The notes below the pieces were generated by a model that was not told the origin of the DNA, searched no databases, and saw only the letters and a list, made by a program, of their open reading frames with translations. This document shows, in pieces, positions 11,403-20,623 of a stretch of 64,000 nt of DNA (positions within the stretch are counted from its first letter, which is position 1; every line of letters begins with the position of its first letter). Made by a program: the position numbers and the translations under genes. This stretch comes from Combretum micranthum (lineage: Eukaryota; Streptophyta; Magnoliopsida; Myrtales; Combretaceae), in NCBI GenBank assembly GCA_024138025.1, contig JAMXBD010004268.1, positions 1 to 64,000 of the forward strand, written 5' to 3'.

Positions 11403-12917
11403 CTAACAATCACTATAAACAGAAGAATCTGATTCCGATGAACATATATGCTTCTTAATAATAGAATAAAGATCATTATGAGTATTACTGCGTTGTATAA
11501 CCGCACTCCTGTCAAGTGTTGACTCAGTTGATGTGATCAAATCAACATTCTTCAAAATGAACTCATTGCTCACTAGTTGACTCAACACAGCCGACTCGGA
11601 GACCGAGTTCTTTTTCTTGTGTTGCTGTTGCATCGCAACTCGGACGATTTCGGTTAACATCGCCCCCGCGAGTCTTCTAACACCCCGACTCCCTCCCATT
11701 ATAATCCCCGAGCTCGCTGGGGAATTCAACTGAGTTCTGTCCGAGTTCCTCTTCCCATGCTTGGACGTTCCATCTAACTTGTTTAATACATACACTGATT
11801 CGGGCGACCGGTTCCTAACTCGTCCGAGTGGGTCACCGAGTAACGCCACGTTTTTCACATCCACGAGCAAAATATGCCTAAAGTTACGCCTAACTCGGCC
11901 GAGCAGCATAGAATAACACGCCCATCTTCTCAAACTCATGGGGACGTGGCCTAAAAACCCGGCAAGTGCGTTTTCCGGGTCGAGCTCACTCGAATCGAAA
12001 CTCACCACTGACCCGTAACTCAACCGAGTCGGCTCAGCTTCGCTTTCACTTTCACTTTCAGCCCCGCTATAATTACTACGGATTCTCTTTCCCCACAAGG
12101 GCTCCCCAATTTCCTTGTCCTTTTTGGATGATTTCACAAACTGGGTAGCGTCGAAAACGGACGACAACTTCAAAGCCGAACCATTCTCACTGATTTTGTG
12201 ATTTTGCTGCAGAAGCTTTAAAAACAACTCGTTTTCCTCTTCAATTATCGCTCCAAAACCCGAGCTTGGAACAAAAGAACCGAAAATAAATATCAAATCA
12301 GCTCTTGACATGAGACTAGACCGATGTAATCCTCTGAAAAAATACCTTAACTCATCCTCACCGACACTTTCCACAACATGAGCAACTATAAGGTCATTCA
12401 TAGCCCTTGTACCTCGTCGATGCAAAGTTCCCATTTTTTGCAAAGCAAAGTGGGGCCTTTTGCCGATCGTGGGTTTCAACAACTTGTTTTGCCATAAATT
12501 TAAGAACCCAAAGATTGAGCTCTGCTGGCTACTGAGCTTCGGACTGGTTTGAGGTAAGAATCTGCGTGAATTGGGGATAAGAAATTTGGTATTCGCATTG
12601 TTGTTAGTAGTAAGATGAATACTTGTGGGTTCAAAAGTAGAGAGAGTGAAGACAAGAAGAGTGATGAAAACTAGGAGGGCACAAATTGAGATTGTGGATT
12701 GTGCTGTTGCAAGGAGTTTATTGGAATTGTTCCTTCTAAGGGTAGTGAAAATGGACTTTGAAGAAGAAGAAAGAAGCTTAGCTTTGTTAACAGTGGTGGT
12801 GGTGGCGGTGGCGGGAGTGTTGTTGCCTTCTTCAGGGAAGAAGACTAGGAGTAATCCCATGCCCCAGTTCTCAGTTGAAGTGCTTGTTTTTGGCTTGCTT
12901 TTTCCAAGAATGCTCAT
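11403..12917 (-). CDS. Intronless plant membrane-anchored protein of unknown function
   Basis: An intact 504-codon frame ends in TAG. Residues 1-68 are Ser/Thr/Lys-rich with an odd hydrophobic-acidic GLLLVFFPEEG near residue 21. Residues about 69-92 form one hydrophobic helix with basic residues before it, predicting a type II anchor. The rest is soluble, with conserved-looking segments MNDLIVAHVVESV (about 173-185), FGSFVPSSGF (212-221), an acidic-serine stretch (287-296), HVPMSLRRWACYSMLLGRV (324-342) and RHILLVDVKNVALLGDPLG (347-365). The last segment resembles glycosyltransferase-like plant proteins sometimes filed as DUF7780; that name is from memory and unverified. Start context has A at -3. 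Confidence is high that it is a gene and low on function. Confidence 0.87.
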   Translation of the reverse strand: MSILGKSKPKTSTSTENWGMGLLLVFFPEEGNNTPATATTTTVNKAKLLSSSSKSIFTTLRRNNSNKLLATAQSTISICALLVFITLLVFTLSTFEPTSIHLTTNNNANTKFLIPNSRRFLPQTSPKLSSQQSSIFGFLNLWQNKLLKPTIGKRPHFALQKMGTLHRRGTRAMNDLIVAHVVESVGEDELRYFFRGLHRSSLMSRADLIFIFGSFVPSSGFGAIIEEENELFLKLLQQNHKISENGSALKLSSVFDATQFVKSSKKDKEIGEPLWGKRIRSNYSGAESESESEAEPTRLSYGSVVSFDSSELDPENALAGFLGHVPMSLRRWACYSMLLGRVRRNFRHILLVDVKNVALLGDPLGRVRNRSPESVYVLNKLDGTSKHGKRNSDRTQLNSPASSGIIMGGSRGVRRLAGAMLTEIVRVAMQQQHKKKNSVSESAVLSQLVSNEFILKNVDLITSTESTLDRSAVIQRSNTHNDLYSIIKKHICSSESDSSVYSDC

Positions 12918-13144
12918 GATATTAAGCTCGTTAATAAGTTCCGAGTTTGAAGGTTGTGAGTTTGTGAAACGTGAGAGTGAATCTGTGATTGTGATTGCGA
13001 TGTGTGTGGTTTAAAGACTAAAGTTATATGGCTGCAGTTGTACTGATGTAGTGTAATGCTGTGGTGGGCTTTTCTCCTTTTTTTTTTTTTTTCCTCCTCG
13101 CTTGGGGTTGTGGTTGAATGATCCACATGACCGGGCTCGCCCAT
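12914..13144 (-). promoter_or_regulatory. Possible uORF ending on the start codon of the 504-codon gene
   Basis: A 76-codon frame (MGEPGHVDHS...) on the minus strand ends with a TGA that overlaps the ATG of the downstream gene as ATGA (12917-12914). If the transcript starts upstream of 13144 this would be an upstream ORF able to limit or couple translation of the main frame. The peptide is low-complexity (Lys/Ser/His/Thr), so it may be chance. Confidence 0.3.
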
Positions 13145-13418
13145 GAACAGATACTGCTACTGCTTTTTTTTTTTTTATTTCCTTTGCTTTCTTCGTGTGA
13201 TTACTTTTTACTTTCATCCCCCACCTTTTTTTCAACTCTTCAAATTGGAATTTGGAATAACGGGACTACTCCACTATCCAGGCTGCACTTCTTTTGCTGC
13301 CTTAGAAAAGGTTAATTTTTCCGTCGAGGACGCTGGCTTTAAAAAATGCGGCGTAATCAGATTACGATTTACGAATCTCGTGCACGCTAAGAATAGAACT
13401 TTATAATAATTTTACAAA
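13145..13418. other. Upstream region of the 504-codon gene
   Basis: This is 5' flanking DNA of the minus-strand gene. It has several poly-T/poly-pyrimidine runs (13162-13173, 13226-13232). I see no decisive TATA box. Small plus-strand frames here look random. Confidence 0.4.
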
Positions 13419-13507
13419 ACGGGATGTTATTTTAATTTTTTTTTTTGGCCGATAAACGGGATGTTATTTTAATTTTTTTTTTTTTGGCCGATAAACGGGA
13501 TGTTATT
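13419..13507. repeat. Tandem duplication, about 38-bp unit, 2.3 copies
   Basis: Two adjacent copies begin ACGGGATGTTATTTTAATT, pass through a poly-T run and end GGCCGATAA; a third partial copy follows (ACGGGATGTTATT). The copies differ mainly in poly-T length, so the event is recent or the region slips. Confidence 0.85.
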
Positions 13508-13880
13508 GATATTGTGGCATTCAACCCGTTAATTCGATTCATACCAAACTAATTTGAGAAATATTAATGTTATTAATATGGCATTCGACTCACTGATTTA
13601 GACACGATGTAGTACAATTGTAAGTGGATTTCTATTGCAAAACTTAACACAATTAATAAATAACTCAGACAAATGGCAAATAAATGAATAAATCAGACTA
13701 ATTTGAATTCGTTAATGAATGTGTCCACGTGTGGTCCAATACGCAAATCCATTTATAGACTTGTGGCTTGCTGAACGATTCAATATTAGGGCTTTTGGAC
13801 ATTTGTTTGAAAATTTAATTCCAAATCTAATGTAAGTTTGGTATATATCTTGTACACATTGATAAGTAGATGTCTTTTAT
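13508..13880. other. Intergenic DNA
   Basis: AT-rich sequence with no recognised gene or element. Confidence 0.4.
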
Positions 13881-13888
13881 ACATTTAC

Positions 13889-14690
13889 TAAGGATGGGCA
13901 AAAAAGCCGACCGAACCAAACCAATCCGTAACTGAACCAATCCAAACCGAAAATATGATTTTTTTCATGATTTGGTTTGGAAGGTAAACCAAACCAAACC
14001 GTTTTAGAAAAATATAATAATATTTCACTATATGTTTATATGATTTAATTTGATATTTATTATTTGGTGAATATTAATTAAAATCAACTTGTCCTTTTTT
14101 AAATTTTTTTAAGCTCATGATATGTAATTTTTTGTTGATGATAAACTATTGTTTTTTTAATAGCTTTTAATTTTGTAAAGTATGAAATTTATTTATTCAG
14201 TTATAAACTTTCATTATATATTAATTGTTTAATATATTTTGTCAGCTGGTCATTTTATTCATTGATGAATTTTGTTAATAGATGATTTTTTATTTTAGCT
14301 AAATTATTGGTAGATAATTGACAATGATTGTTATATTAAAAATCATAAATTATGACTTATTATGTATTGGTTAGTGAATGTATTTTATTGGTGGATAATT
14401 GATTTTATAGAGAACTATAGATTAAAAGTATGATGAATTTATAAAGTATTTTGTTATGGTTTATAATATCAACTTTGTAAAATGATATAAATATTTAAGA
14501 ATCTACACAAATGTAAAAAAACTAGAATAAGAAAATTTTTTAGTTAGAATTTTGATTTAAACCGTAATCCAAACCGAACCAAACCGTTATTTAATGCTTT
14601 AAAAAAATTTTAATCCGAACCAAACCGTAACTTAATAGTTTGGTTTGAGATAGAAAAAAAAAAAATCAAACCGATCCGTGCCCACCCCTA
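13889..14690. mobile_element. hAT-type non-autonomous transposon (802 bp)
   Basis: The element starts TAAGGATGGGC and ends GCCCACCCCTA, giving imperfect 11-bp terminal inverted repeats (9 of 11 match). It is flanked by a perfect 8-bp direct repeat, ACATTTAC, at 13881-13888 and 14691-14698, the duplication length of the hAT superfamily. Subterminal regions are rich in AACCAAACCG-type motifs in both orientations, as expected for transposase-binding sites. The inside is AT-rich with no coding sequence, so it needs a transposase supplied elsewhere. Confidence 0.88.
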
Positions 14691-14698
14691 ACATTTAC

Positions 14699-15074
14699 AA
14701 CCCATTCATTTGAGATGAAAAAGTATTAGTTTCCTCCTTATTATACGTAAAACTGATGTTCAGTTGATGAAAATAACAATTCATAATAAATTACTACTAC
14801 GTAAAATAATGAATAACAATTCATGTCACCATACCATGAATTGTCATTCAATGGTCATTTTTCAACTTTGTAGTAAATACCTAGTCTTAAAAATGTCACA
14901 TGTACAATTAACCTCACTTTATAATAAAAACAAAAATACTATAGATATTTTACATTTTACTCCAATAAATACTTCTTTTATTTTTACATAATAATAGTAA
15001 TTATGATCCTGTTATACTCCTATTGAATTGATATTCAATTCTCTCCTTATTCTATATAATGAAGTGAACAAGTC
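14699..15074. other. Intergenic DNA
   Basis: AT-rich sequence. A 75-codon plus-strand frame at 14764-14991 has no recognisable motif and is probably random. Confidence 0.4.
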
Positions 15075-15684
15075 TTAGGGCTGCAAATGAGTTGAACCAA
15101 ACTAAACTTCTTATTGAGTTTGAAATTCAGGTTCTTATGTAACTTGTTTGGTTAGCTTGTTTACAAATCAAGCTTGAACTGAACCGAGCTTAAGTGAGTT
15201 GAGCTTGAGAAGGTAATGAGTAGCTTGACTTGTGTGCAACCATAAATATGATAAAGTTAGGTTTATTATGGTAAATATAGAAATGCATAATATGTAAATA
15301 AATGATTAATGAAGTACAATAATTAATAATGGAAAATTCTAGGTAAATTTTTCATATCTTGATTTTTATTTAACCTAAAAAAGATTAGAGCTATGAAATA
15401 TCTATATCAAATACAAAATAGATTTTACTTTAAAATTTATATTATGCATATGCTATTTCATATATATAATTCATAATTCTACTCATGAGCCTAAACTAGT
15501 TCACTCAGAGCTCAAACAAAAAGGCACATAAAACCAGCTCTTGAACTCTAATTAGAGCTCAAATTTGGTTCGTTTAAATAAAGAAACATTATTTTTAACT
15601 CAAACTCAACTTATTTACTTATCAAACTTAAATCAAGTTACGGTCAAGTAGTTCATAAGTAGCTTAACTTGTTTGCAACCTTAA
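15075..15684. mobile_element. Probable hAT-like MITE (about 610 bp)
   Basis: The left end reads TTAGGGCTGCAAATGAGTT and the right end, read backwards, TTAAGGTTGCAAACAAGTT, giving imperfect terminal inverted repeats. Subterminal GAGCTTGA/TCAAGCT-type motifs repeat inside. No 8-bp flanking duplication is evident, so the copy is old or the edges are slightly off. There is no coding sequence. Confidence 0.6.
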
Positions 15685-15999
15685 TTATATTACTTTTCCA
15701 ATTTTATACGTTTAGAAATAATGTTTCAAAGGGGAATTTTAAGGCATATGCTTTGTTTATAGAGTGATTTTATCTTTCGGGCTTTGTGTTTCTTTCACGG
15801 TATTCTTGTTGATAGTATAACTATATTCATTTTGAAATACCTTATGTTTATAATATACATATTATAAGATCCATATATATTTTGGGCAAAGAAAACAATA
15901 TATATATATATATATATATATATCATTCCATATTGCTATGTCTACTCTTCTTAATAAGTTTATACTAAAGAATCCTATACATTCGTAGAACTTAGGACC

Positions 16000-16212
16000 T
16001 GTTTGGATTGTTGGTTTGGTTTTGTTTTGGTTTTGTTTTTAAACTGAACCAATATTGATTCGATACTGAACCAATACATATATGATATTGATAAAAAAAT
16101 TGATAATTTTACTCATAAATTGATCAAACCAAATCGATACTGGTCTAATACTGATAAGTTGTGATATAAATCCAATAAAAATAAAAATCTAATAATCTAA
16201 ACAAATCCCAAA
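16000..16212. mobile_element. Possible small MITE (about 210 bp)
   Basis: The left end GGACCTGTTTGGATTGTTGG and the reverse of the right end (GGATTTGTTTAGATTATTAG) match at about 15 of 20 positions. The inside is rich in AACCAA/TTGGTT motifs. I find no clear target duplication, so the call is tentative. Confidence 0.35.
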
Positions 16213-17299
16213 AGTAACCTTTTTCAGTGGTTTTATTGATCCGTCCAAATGCCAATGCGTCTAGATGGAATTGGTGATCATTTTGGTCCATTCGAATGCC
16301 CTGGTTTAGTGTTCAAGTGGAGCATTCTGGTACGCTGAACTTAGATTCTTTTATTGCTCGTGATGAACTTAATTAATCACACTTAGGCTTCGCAATAACT
16401 ATGCATGTGCTTGAAACATATCTTGAAATGATTCTATTACCTTACAACTAGATGTACCTTGAGTTCTTTAGACAATATGCAGTGGGGGACCCTTGGCTTT
16501 GACTTGACTAATTGACTAGATAGATACTTGATTTTGGTCGGATAGGCTTCAATAAATTGATTAAAGAAGGAAACTATAAGAATAACAATAATCGGTAAGA
16601 CTAGAAAAGATAATAAGTCAAATGGGTAAAGTGGTGGTTGAATTCCATTAAACCGATTGAATGGTCGATCTAATAGCTCATTGAACTAGATGAATTGCTG
16701 TTTTAATTCAACTTGGTTTTCTCTTGTTTGTCTACTTACTTTTGCCTATTTAGTTGAAACTAATTTCTAAGGTCTTCATTTGGGTCTTTAAGAGTTCTTC
16801 AACAAAATTTAAGGCATTAATAAATTAATTTAGAGTTGGCCCATCTAATTTAATGCTAGATTATTATCATTTGTTCTAAGTGTTCTTAATGGTAATTTTT
16901 AGGGAAATATTTTCATTGAATTTGTTTTTAAATGTTGAATTACATTAGAATAACAAGTTCTAGGATCTAACATAATAAATTTTCCACAAATACATATAAA
17001 TCGCACCTTCCATAAATAAAAACAAAATTTTTTCTTAGGAAATTCCTTTAAATTATGAAAGCGATTCTCTACTATTTGATTATGGTATGACAAGAGTTTA
17101 GGATTCAGTTTTGAATTTCGATTGTAATGTTATTAAATTTTAGTAAAAATCAAAATCACAATATATATGTTAAGCCTAATCATGATATTCTAGTGCATTC
17201 CTCTCTCTATTGGTAATAAGTGGTCCATTGTTGGAGAGTAAATTGTGAAATAAAACCCAAGACTCTTTTTGCGATGTTTTGGATATACTAGGACTCCTT
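16213..17299. other. Intergenic DNA
   Basis: AT-rich sequence, no recognised gene. It ends in the target site of the element that starts at 17309. Confidence 0.45.
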
Positions 17300-17308
17300 A
17301 ATATTAGC

Positions 17309-17532
17309 GGGAAAAGGAAAAAAATATTATTAAAATTAAAAAAAATTACGAAAATGCCATTGGGACGAATTTAATCCAAGAAATAGGCAACACGGCCTCG
17401 TCTCTTCAAGAGACGAGGTCGTTAGTGCCTGACCTCGTCTCTTCAAGAGACGAGGCCAATGAAAGAGGCTGCCTCGTCTCTTGAAGAGAAGAGGTTGCTC
17501 CGCGTGTAACCTCGTCTCTTGAAGAGACGAGG
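17309..17532 (+). repeat. Left terminal inverted repeat (224 bp)
   Basis: It pairs with 20391-20614 in inverted orientation over equal length, with only scattered mismatches (for example CCATTGGGACG against CCACTGGGACG). It includes an AT-rich outer 85 bp and four of the five left palindromes; the spacers between palindromes (such as TCGTTAGTGCCTGA) are conserved too. Confidence 0.9.
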
Positions 17533-17571
17533 TTAGGCCAAGGAGAGACCCCGTCTCTTCAAGAGACGAGG
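17396..17571. repeat. Array of five 23-nt palindromes, left
   Basis: Units lie at 17396-17418, 17433-17455, 17472-17494, 17510-17532 and 17549-17571. Each has arms CCTCGTCTCTT and AAGAGACGAGG around a single C or G. Unit 3 has one arm mismatch (GAAGAGAAGAGG) and unit 5 has CCCCG for CCTCG. Start-to-start spacing is 37-39 nt. Confidence 0.95.
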
Positions 17572-17966
17572 CCAGGCCAAAATCCCCACCATCCTATTTT
17601 CTTTCATGAAAAAGAAAAAATTTACATAAAAAACCTGTAAAAACCTGTCAAATACAAATATAAACAGCGATAAAAGCCATTAACCGTCCTCCAACATGGC
17701 CAAAAAAACTAACAAACTACAGTGTTTCGAAGCCCAATCGAAACTCACATTCCCAATCCCAATCATAGACAGTGCAATGAAAATATGAGTATTCGTAGAG
17801 TCATAATACATAGTAGGAAATGAAATAGAATGAAATGTACAGTGATTGTTCTAATAGAATGAATAGGAGAAAATGAGTACGATCTATACATACAAGAATA
17901 ATACAATGAAATAAGAAAAAGCTACATACAAAATGAAAATAAAAAGAAAAATCTATCTGTCGTCCA

Positions 17967-19548
17967 CTACTCCTCCTGCTGATGTGTGGCCCTGCTCCCT
18001 CTTCCTCGGCCTCTACCCCGCCTCACGTATGTCCTCGGGAATGGGGTACGCTGATGATGAGGATGCGGGGAATATGGGCGAGTCTCTGTAACTGGAGCGG
18101 GCTCCTCTCCCGTAGCAGCACTGTACTGGTGGAATGGGACAGGGTCTGGCTCGACCTGTGTAAGGCCCTCCCCCATATCATGAGATGGCGATGGTCGCCT
18201 CTTCTGTGGAGCCAGGGAAGTGTGGAAGTCACTGGATGACGGGTCTGGCATGGGGGTGTCCCCCATATCGTAAGAAGTGGAAGATGGGCCAGCCCTGTCA
18301 TGAATGACCTGGGAAGGACCAGAGTCATCGAATGGAGGTAGGTCGGACGGCTCAGGCTCATCTCTGATCTGTATACCTGGAGCCCGAGCTCGGCCTCGAC
18401 CCCGTCCCCGTCCCCGCCCACGCCTCTCTCTAGATGGATGTCGTCTCTGTAAGGTATGAGGCTGTGGGTCACCCTGTCCTGCTGCTGCTGGTGGAGCTGG
18501 TGGCACTGGATCATTGAAGTTCAGCCCCATAAACTCATCCACTACACGACAGACATCTCGTGCAGTGGATGCAGTGAGCTCTGGGGGCATGTCAGGGACG
18601 CTAGAAATGAAATCAGCCTGCGAGTAATAGCAAATATTTATATCAGTGAATAGCTTATAAGTCAGTACAAGTATATATAAAGCTTACAGAGACAGCGACC
18701 GTACCATGTATCGCATGATAGCTCCCGTGCGACCGATCCAGCGTCGGGTGATGGCATAATACCACTGGAAGTAATCGTCAGATGTCCCAGCCGGCAAATC
18801 TGGCATCTGTACAATGCAATCACGCCGAGCATCCCACTCAGCAATCCATCTAGCGTGCTCGGACTGCCAGTTCCACTCGGAACGTCCCCTCATGTCAATC
18901 TCATGGAGGGGTCTCATATCAGCAGGGGGGGCTGGTATCTCCTGGAAACCACCAAACTGTCTGAGCACTCTGTCCGGATAGTAGTGCTCTACAAGGTAGA
19001 AGCATACCAATGGCACCCGGGCACGCCATACGTCGTTGCCTACCAGGCAGTACGGTGGCAGGGCGGGCAGAATGGAGCTGTATGGGTCCCACACCACCTG
19101 ATGAAGTAGCAAAAGTGATGTACTGCATAAGAAAATGACCGTACAATAGCAATTTAAGAGTAAAAGGCAATGGAAATCAAAATTGATCTATCGCATACCT
19201 GATGTGGCATCTGTCGATCAAAGGAGGCGCGGTACTCAATCAATAGGTGGGTCGACACACGGGTGACGTCGAAAGTCGCACCCCAATGACTGATGAGTGG
19301 GCGGCCTGCGGTAACAGAGGTGAGCAGTCGCCGTACCGGGCAATGTGGGGGAAGTGCTCCCATGCCCATATCTGCAGGACAACTAGTGGTCCTGCCATGT
19401 CCCCCGTGTCCACGTCGGACGCCAGGCATAGCTGCCTGTACAGCCAAGCCAAACAGGCAGCTCCCCATGCGTGCTGCCCTGCTCGCTCGACAATATGCAT
19501 CAAATTCGCAAAATCACACTTATGAGTTTCATTCCTCATAATATTCAA
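17967..19548 (-). pseudogene. Plant mobile domain (PMD/MAIN-like) gene fragment
   Basis: Read on minus, 19490-19360 gives HAWGAACLAWLYRQLCLAS and LVVLQIWAWEHFPHIARYGD. A different frame then gives GRPLISHWGATFDVTR (19310-19200). After an intron-like gap, 19110-18710 gives DVWRARVPLVCFYLVEHYY and PDRVLRQFGGFQEIP. These are hallmarks of the plant mobile domain of MAIN/MAIL1 and of plant transposons. A last exon (about 18620-17967, acceptor TTACTCGCAG) encodes a proline-rich tail with two Arg-Gly runs and ends in a stop. The N-terminal half of the domain is missing, and the frame switch near 19310-19370 breaks the core, so this is a 5'-truncated cargo copy. A donor at ATG-GTACGG (about 18703) would join the last two exons in phase. 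No catalytic function is claimed. Confidence 0.75.
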
Positions 19549-20353
19549 TCAAATTCCAAATGCAACATCTCCAAAGTTCTATTTTTTTTTTTCCTAAGAT
19601 ACTTTGATTTCCTACAAACATTATCTTTTTTCACCGCACATTTCCATGATAAACCAACACTACAGTACCGAATACACCCCCTTCACGACATTACAAGTTA
19701 TTTTTTTATTTCTTTCCCAACTACATTTCCTAAAATAATTTTCCAACAACCAATAACTACATTAATTTTTTCCCCCCAATGTACAAATATATATATATAT
19801 ATGTATTCATATAATTAGAAAATTTTCTACCGTATTGGAATCGCTCAACAATACCGTTGCTGACATTACAAGTTATTTTAAATTATTTCTCAACTGCACT
19901 TCCTAAAAAAATTATCCAACAACTAATCACAATATTATTTTTTTTCCCAATAATTTCATATATGTAACGTATGTATCTATCTATATAACATACAACAACC
20001 GGATTAAATCCTTTCACTTACTAATTGCACAATTAAATGATTCTAACAGCACATACTATCACCATTGAACAATGTAGCAACATTCATTAACAAAAAAATC
20101 AAAAATCACGAAAATCATACCTCAAATTTCGCCGGCGGATTTCGGTGATTTATCGCGCGTATCGCTCCTCCAACCCACAAATTGCAATGTAGACACCGTC
20201 TGGGGGCTCTGAGATTGCCCAATCACAAAAAAAACCTAAGAAGCCGTGGAGAATCTACCAATGCCGATCGAGAGAATTGGGAATTAGGGTTCTTAGTTTT
20301 TCGAATTTGGGGGAATGGGGAAAGAGCGCGCGGCTGCAGTTTATCCGCGCAGA
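19549..20353. other. Non-coding interior of the Mutator-like element
   Basis: AT-rich sequence between the PMD fragment and the right palindrome array, with a (TA)n run near 19787-19802. The GC-richer part near 20120-20340 could be the promoter and leader of the minus-strand cargo, but I see no defined signal. Confidence 0.4.
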
Positions 20354-20527
20354 CCTCGTCTCTTGAAGAGACGAGGTCACTAACTAATGACCTCGTCTCT
20401 TGAAGAGACGAGGTCACACGCGGAGCAACCTCGTCTCTTCAAGAGACGAGGCCGCCTCTTTCATTGGCCTCGTCTCTTGAAGAGACGAGGTCAGGCACTA
20501 ACGACCTCGTCTCTTGAAGAGACGAGG
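20354..20527. repeat. Array of five 23-nt palindromes, right
   Basis: Units lie at 20354-20376, 20391-20413, 20429-20451, 20468-20490 and 20505-20527. All five have perfect 11-nt arms around a single central base. The spacing of 37-39 nt mirrors the left array. Confidence 0.95.
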
Positions 20528-20614
20528 CCGTGTTGCCTATTTCTGGGATTAAATTCGTCCCAGTGGCATTTTCATAATTTTTTTAATTTTAATAATATTT
20601 TTTTTCCTTTTCCC
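20391..20614 (-). repeat. Right terminal inverted repeat (224 bp)
   Basis: This is the inverted partner of 17309-17532, including four palindromes and their spacers. Homology ends inward at the fourth palindrome; beyond it, both sides still carry one more palindrome but with unrelated spacers. Confidence 0.9.
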
Positions 20615-20623
20615 AATATTAGC

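Larger units (their letters stand above)
17309..20614. mobile_element. Mutator-like element with hairpin-rich TIRs and PMD cargo (3306 bp)
   Basis: The ends are GGGAAAAGGAAAAAAATATT and its near-exact inverted copy. The element is flanked by a perfect 9-bp direct repeat AATATTAGC (17300-17308 and 20615-20623), the diagnostic duplication length of Mutator-like elements. Terminal inverted repeats of 224 bp are nearly identical. Each end carries five 23-nt palindromes. The inside carries a minus-strand plant mobile domain gene fragment and no recognisable mudrA transposase, so the element is non-autonomous, like a Pack-MULE. The boundaries rest on both the TIRs and the duplication. Confidence 0.92.

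Noticed and set aside
12625..13014. 129-codon plus-strand frame opposite the 504-codon gene
   Set aside because: It is the antisense shadow of the N-terminal part of that gene.
16000..16212. Firm assignment of the small MITE to a superfamily
   Set aside because: Terminal repeats are imperfect and no target duplication is visible, so only a tentative entry is kept.
17396..17571. CRISPR-like array (23-nt repeats, 14-16-nt spacers)
   Set aside because: Spacers are too short and are themselves conserved between the two inverted arrays; the setting is a plant transposon TIR, so these are TIR palindromes.
17982..18514. Overlapping frames on both strands of the PMD tail exon
   Set aside because: They are shadows of the GC-rich proline/arginine tail read in other frames.
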